Positions 61,454 to 64,000 of a stretch of 64,000 bases of DNA are shown in pieces. Position 1 is the first letter of the stretch; each line of letters starts with the position of its first letter. This DNA is from Streptomyces sp. JH34. GTDB taxonomy: Bacteria > Actinomycetota > Actinomycetes > Streptomycetales > Streptomycetaceae. A program made the position numbers and the translations under genes. Under the pieces are notes generated by a model that was given only the letters and a program-made list of their open reading frames with translations, had not been told where the DNA came from and did not search any database. The stretch lies in assembly GCF_029428875.1 (NCBI RefSeq), contig NZ_JAJSOO010000001.1, positions 3,100,001-3,164,000 of the forward strand. The letters are read 5' to 3'.

Positions 61454-61500
61454 ATGATTTATTCGGAACGGCGGACTCCTTGACGGCGGAGAGCCTTCCA

Positions 61501-61528
61501 CCACCCTGCCCTACGTAGGGCAGGGTGG
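61501..61528. promoter_or_regulatory. Perfect 28-bp palindrome upstream of the VapB-like gene
   Basis: CCACCCTGCCCTAC at 61501-61514 is followed directly by its exact complement at 61515-61528. TATTTT and GGAGG follow, then the ATG at 61541. This is the usual setting of a VapB/VapBC autoregulatory operator covering the promoter. Confidence 0.85.
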
Positions 61529-61540
61529 TATTTTGGAGGC

Positions 61541-61783
61541 ATGAAAAAGACCACGGTGTACCTTCCCGAGGAACTGGAAGTGCGGCTGGACGCCGAGTCG
61601 TCCGCGACGGGGGTCAGCAAGGCGGAGCTCATCAGAAGGGGCGTCGCCATGATCCTGGACCACGCGGAGCGGCCCAAGCGCAGCGGAGATCTCCCGGTCT
61701 TCGACAGCGGGCGCCCGCTCAGCCCCGAGGCGATGGACGACGTGGTGTACGAGCACATCAAGGAACGAGCAGCGCGCCGTTGA
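61541..61783 (+). CDS. VapB-like ribbon-helix-helix antitoxin
   Basis: 80-residue protein. Seen: MKKTTVYLPEELEVRLDAESSATGVSKAELIRRGVAMIL, a CopG/RHH DNA-binding domain, then an acidic-basic C-terminus FDSGRPLSPEAMDDVVYEHIKERAARR, the part that wraps the toxin in VapBC pairs. The ATG at 61541 has GGAGG. The stop overlaps the toxin start by TTGA. It should repress its own promoter from the 28-bp palindrome and neutralise VapC (family knowledge). Confidence 0.88.
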   Translation: MKKTTVYLPEELEVRLDAESSATGVSKAELIRRGVAMILDHAERPKRSGDLPVFDSGRPLSPEAMDDVVYEHIKERAARR

Positions 61784-62214
61784 TCATCGTCGCCGACACA
61801 TCCGCCCTGTACGCGGCGTTCGACAGCGCGCAGCCTGAGCATTCCGGCGCAGCGAAGATCCTGGAGTACGAGAGACTGGCCATCTCTCCGCTGGTGCTCA
61901 CGGAGCTGGACCACCTCGTCCACCGGGACCTCGGCTTCCCGGCGGCCATGCGGGTCATGGAAGCCCTCAACGCGCGCGTCACGGACGGCCAGTACAGACT
62001 CGCGGACCTGAGACCCGCCGACCTGGTCGCGGCGCACACGGTACGCCGCGACTACGGGGGGCTGCGGCTGGACCTCGCGGACGCGGTGGGAGTCGTCCTC
62101 GCCGACCGGTACAGGACCGACCGCGTCTTCACTCTCGACCAGCGGAACTTCAGGGCCGTCAAACCCCTGACCCCCGGGTTCAGCGCGTTCCGGATCCTTC
62201 CGGCCGACGGCTGA
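61780..62214 (+). CDS. VapC-like PIN-domain ribonuclease toxin
   Basis: 144-residue PIN-domain protein. Seen: VADTSALYAAF with Asp D6, SPLVLTELDHLVHRDLGF with Glu E42, RLDLADAVGVVLADRY with D101, and RVFTLDQRNFRAV with D120; these are the four acidic residues needed to bind Mg2+/Mn2+ and cut RNA. The start is TTG at 61780, overlapping the antitoxin stop, which gives translational coupling. Targets are often tRNA or rRNA in the family; none is indicated here. The pair is apparently complete and active. Confidence 0.88.
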   Translation: MIIVADTSALYAAFDSAQPEHSGAAKILEYERLAISPLVLTELDHLVHRDLGFPAAMRVMEALNARVTDGQYRLADLRPADLVAAHTVRRDYGGLRLDLADAVGVVLADRYRTDRVFTLDQRNFRAVKPLTPGFSAFRILPADG

Positions 62215-62227
62215 ACCGCCCCGCCCC

Positions 62228-62395
62228 CTACTCCGTACGGTCTCCCTCGGCCTGGGAGGGTTCGGTCCGGGGGACGTCGGGGTGTGTCTCCAGGGCGCTG
62301 CCCCGCGCGGCGGGCTCGTCCCGTTCGCCCTCGGCCTGTGAGGGGGTGTGCGAGTACAGCCCGGCGTACTCGTCGGTTCCCTTTGCGGATCCCAT
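62228..62395 (-). CDS. Small conserved hypothetical protein with a duplicated PSQAEG motif
   Basis: 55-residue hydrophilic protein, MGSAKGTDEYAGLYSHT at the start, with PSQAEGERDE and later PSQAEGDRTE as an internal repeat separated by about 20 residues. The ATG at 62393-62395 has a very good GGAGG about ten bases upstream. It is known to me only as a conserved Streptomyces hypothetical protein; no domain is recognisable. Located between VapC and the DinB gene, it is probably its own short transcript. Confidence 0.6.
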   Translation of the reverse strand: MGSAKGTDEYAGLYSHTPSQAEGERDEPAARGSALETHPDVPRTEPSQAEGDRTE

Positions 62396-62474
62396 GCGCG
62401 CGCCTCCTTCCTCCGCTCCCTTCCATCGTGCCTCGCGCGCCCGCTCCCGGCACGGCCGCGCCCGTGGCGCCCTG

Positions 62475-62993
62475 CTACTGCCCCTTCGACGCCGCCTCGG
62501 CCATCCTCGCCGTGGTGCTGGCACCGTCGAGGGCCTCGCGAATGATGTCGGCGTGGCCGCTGTGGTGGGCGATCTCCCGGAAGATGTGCCACAGGACGCG
62601 ACGGACGGTCCAGACGACCGGCTCCGGGGGCGACCAGGGGTAGGTGGGCAGCGTGACCTCGCGGTCGAGGTCGGCCTCCTCGCGCGCCGCGCAGTCGAAC
62701 GCGGCCGCCGCCGCGTGGAAGGCCTCCAGCAGATCGGGCACCGTCTCGGTGTCGGTCATCCGGTTGCCGTCGGGGTCGAGGTCCGCCCAGCCGACCTCGG
62801 CGGGAGCGGTGCCCTCGACGACGTCCAGCCAGCTGCGCTGCACGAGACCGAGGTGCTTCAGGAGCCCTCCGAGGGTCAGCTCGCTGACCGTCGTCCGGGC
62901 GCGGGCCCCCGCGTCGTCCAGTCCGGCGACGGTGTAGAGAAAGTTGGTGCGCTGATCGGTCACGAGGGCGAGCAGGTCGTCGCGTTCAGGCAT
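62475..62993 (-). CDS. DinB-family (DUF664) protein
   Basis: 172-residue four-helix-bundle protein. Seen: RDDLLALVTDQRTNFLYTVAGLDDAGARARTTVSELTLGGLLKHLGLVQRSWLDVVEG with the first metal His, and VVWTVRRVLWHIFREIAHHSGHADIIREALDG with HxxxH, the usual three-His metal site of the DinB/MDMPI superfamily. Probably a thiol-dependent transferase or hydrolase using mycothiol or bacillithiol-type cofactor. The ATG at 62991-62993 has GGAGGAA. Substrate unknown. Confidence 0.86.
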   Translation of the reverse strand: MPERDDLLALVTDQRTNFLYTVAGLDDAGARARTTVSELTLGGLLKHLGLVQRSWLDVVEGTAPAEVGWADLDPDGNRMTDTETVPDLLEAFHAAAAAFDCAAREEADLDREVTLPTYPWSPPEPVVWTVRRVLWHIFREIAHHSGHADIIREALDGASTTARMAEAASKGQ

Positions 62994-63081
62994 GGGTTCC
63001 TCCAGATCGGCCGTCACGCCCACCCTAGGATCGGACGCCCGGCCGCGCAGCGGAACGGACGCGTCCCCCGGGGCTACGGGC

Positions 63082-63972
63082 TCAACGCTTCCGCGGGCCC
63101 CGTGTCTGACTGCGCACCGCTCCCATGCTCGCCCCGATGACCAGGGCGATGGCGAGGGCGTCGGTGGTGGAGAGGGCCTGGTCGAGGATGAGGAAGCCGG
63201 CCGTGGCCGCGATGGCCGGTTCGAGGCTCATGAGGACCGCGAAGGTGGGGGCGGGCAGGCGGCGCAGGGCCATGAGTTCGAGGGTGTACGGGAGGACCGA
63301 GCTCAGCAGCGCCACGGCGATGCCCAGCCCCAGCGTGGACGGCACCACGAGCTTCGAGCCGGACTCCATGATGCCGAGGGGCAGCGAGAGGGCCGCCGCC
63401 ACCACCATGGCCAGGGCCAGTCCGTCCGCCTGCGGGAAGCGGCGTCCGGTGCGGGCACTGAAGAGGATGTACAGCGCCCACATGACGCCCGCGCCGAGGG
63501 CGAACGCCACCCCGACGGGGTCCAGACGGTCGAAGCCTCCGCCGCTGAGCAGGAACACGCCGCAGAGTGCCAGCGCCGCCCAGACGAGGCTGACCAGGCG
63601 GCGGGAGGCGACGACGGACAGCACCAGCGGGCCCAGTACCTCCAGGGTGACGGCCGCGCCCAGCGGGATGCGGTCGGCGGCCTGGTAGAAGAGCGTGTTC
63701 ATCCCGCCCATCGCGATGCCGAAGGCCACCACGGTGCCCCAGTCCGCGCGCGAGTGCCCGCGGAGCTTCGGCCGGCAGACGACCAGCATGACGAGTGCGG
63801 CCGCCGCGAGGCGCAGGGTGACGACGCCGAGTGCGCCCGCCTTCGGCATCAGCAGGACGGCGACCGCCGCGCCGAACTGCACGGACAGGCCGCCCGCCAC
63901 CACCAGCGCCACCGGGCCGAGCGCGGCCGCGCGGCGGGACGGGCCGCGGCCCGTCCCGTCGAGCGCGGACAC
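63082..63972 (-). CDS. EamA/DMT-family transporter, possibly partial at its 5' end
   Basis: At least 296 residues with ten hydrophobic segments in two repeats, for example GPVALVVAGGLSVQFGAAVAVLLM, FALGAGVMWALYILFSA and VALLSSVLPYTLELMALRRL; the second half ends FAVLMSLEPAIAATAGFLILDQALS, the EamA signature. These transporters export amino acids, metabolites or drugs (RhtA-like). GTG 63970-63972 is a possible start with GAGG too close; the frame stays open to the window edge (AAAVTVPEA upstream), so the true start may lie beyond 64000. Confidence 0.85.
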   Translation of the reverse strand: MSALDGTGRGPSRRAAALGPVALVVAGGLSVQFGAAVAVLLMPKAGALGVVTLRLAAAALVMLVVCRPKLRGHSRADWGTVVAFGIAMGGMNTLFYQAADRIPLGAAVTLEVLGPLVLSVVASRRLVSLVWAALALCGVFLLSGGGFDRLDPVGVAFALGAGVMWALYILFSARTGRRFPQADGLALAMVVAAALSLPLGIMESGSKLVVPSTLGLGIAVALLSSVLPYTLELMALRRLPAPTFAVLMSLEPAIAATAGFLILDQALSTTDALAIALVIGASMGAVRSQTRGPRKR

Positions 63973-64000
63973 CGCCTCGGGGACGGTGACGGCTGCGGCC

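Overview
The window is a stretch of a high-GC actinomycete chromosome, almost certainly a Streptomyces. The evidence is strong third-position GC bias, futalosine-route menaquinone genes (mqnA, mqnC), a complete afsR-afsS-afsK secondary-metabolism regulatory locus, a DtxR-type iron regulator with DmdR1/DtxR metal ligands, and XRE/DUF397 modules typical of the genus. No rRNA, tRNA, CRISPR array or replication origin was found. From memory, gene order largely follows the S. coelicolor core around SCO4380-SCO4426 and SCO4505-SCO4556. I could not check that alignment, so it is a guide only.

Layout. 1-8300: a partial geranylgeranyl-reductase-like flavoprotein, a GNAT acetyltransferase, menG, a secreted DUF3152 metzincin-like protein, a degenerate amidohydrolase coupled to mqnC, a Ser/Thr kinase and mqnA. 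8400-9160: a cold-shock gene with a terminator-like hairpin in its leader, and a fragment of a GyrI-like regulator. 9340-18670: afsR, the tiny repeat protein gene afsS, a secreted and a membrane protein, afsK with a C-terminal beta-propeller, a VOC-fold protein (possible KbpA), a DnaA-box cluster and a TetR regulator. 18800-30200: a PNPOx-like protein, htpX-pspAB, an FAD monooxygenase, a decayed GATase/AraC regulator, an ATP-binding anti-sigma-like protein, an EF-hand protein, a STAS protein, a sigma/anti-sigma pair, purU, and a substrate-binding lipoprotein. 30260-39965: a PQ-rich membrane protein, an HTH/TPR regulator, a Prim-Pol protein, an ABC-2 exporter, an alpha/beta hydrolase, dmdR1 and a SIS-domain protein.

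40100-45450 holds a PAS protein, a strongly structured putative small RNA with its own promoter, a divergent SDR/TetR pair sharing a palindromic operator, pdxH and citrate synthase. 45490-49650 is the accessory part: a segment bounded by IS ends with CTA target duplications that carries a dead IS5-type transposase and a DUF6461 cargo gene. Beside it are an AT-richer small membrane-protein gene, an RHS fragment, and an XRE (DUF5753)/DUF397 module with two small partner genes.

51040-61380 is one long leftward operon with stop/start overlaps at most junctions: a TIGR03084 protein, AtuA-like protein, acyl-CoA carboxylase beta and alpha, acyl-CoA dehydrogenase, 4-coumarate/cinnamate-type CoA ligase, enoyl-CoA hydratase and TetR. 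It resembles an acyclic-terpene/leucine-type acyl-CoA degradation pathway under its own repressor, with a 14-bp palindrome ahead of its first gene. The window ends with a VapBC-like toxin-antitoxin pair behind a perfect 28-bp palindrome, a 55-residue protein, a DinB-like protein and an EamA transporter.

The most novel signals are the structured RNA at 41.7 kb, whose stem arms recur in the cold-shock leader, the IS-bounded DUF6461 cargo, the DnaA-box cluster beside the afsK locus, and the atu-like operon.
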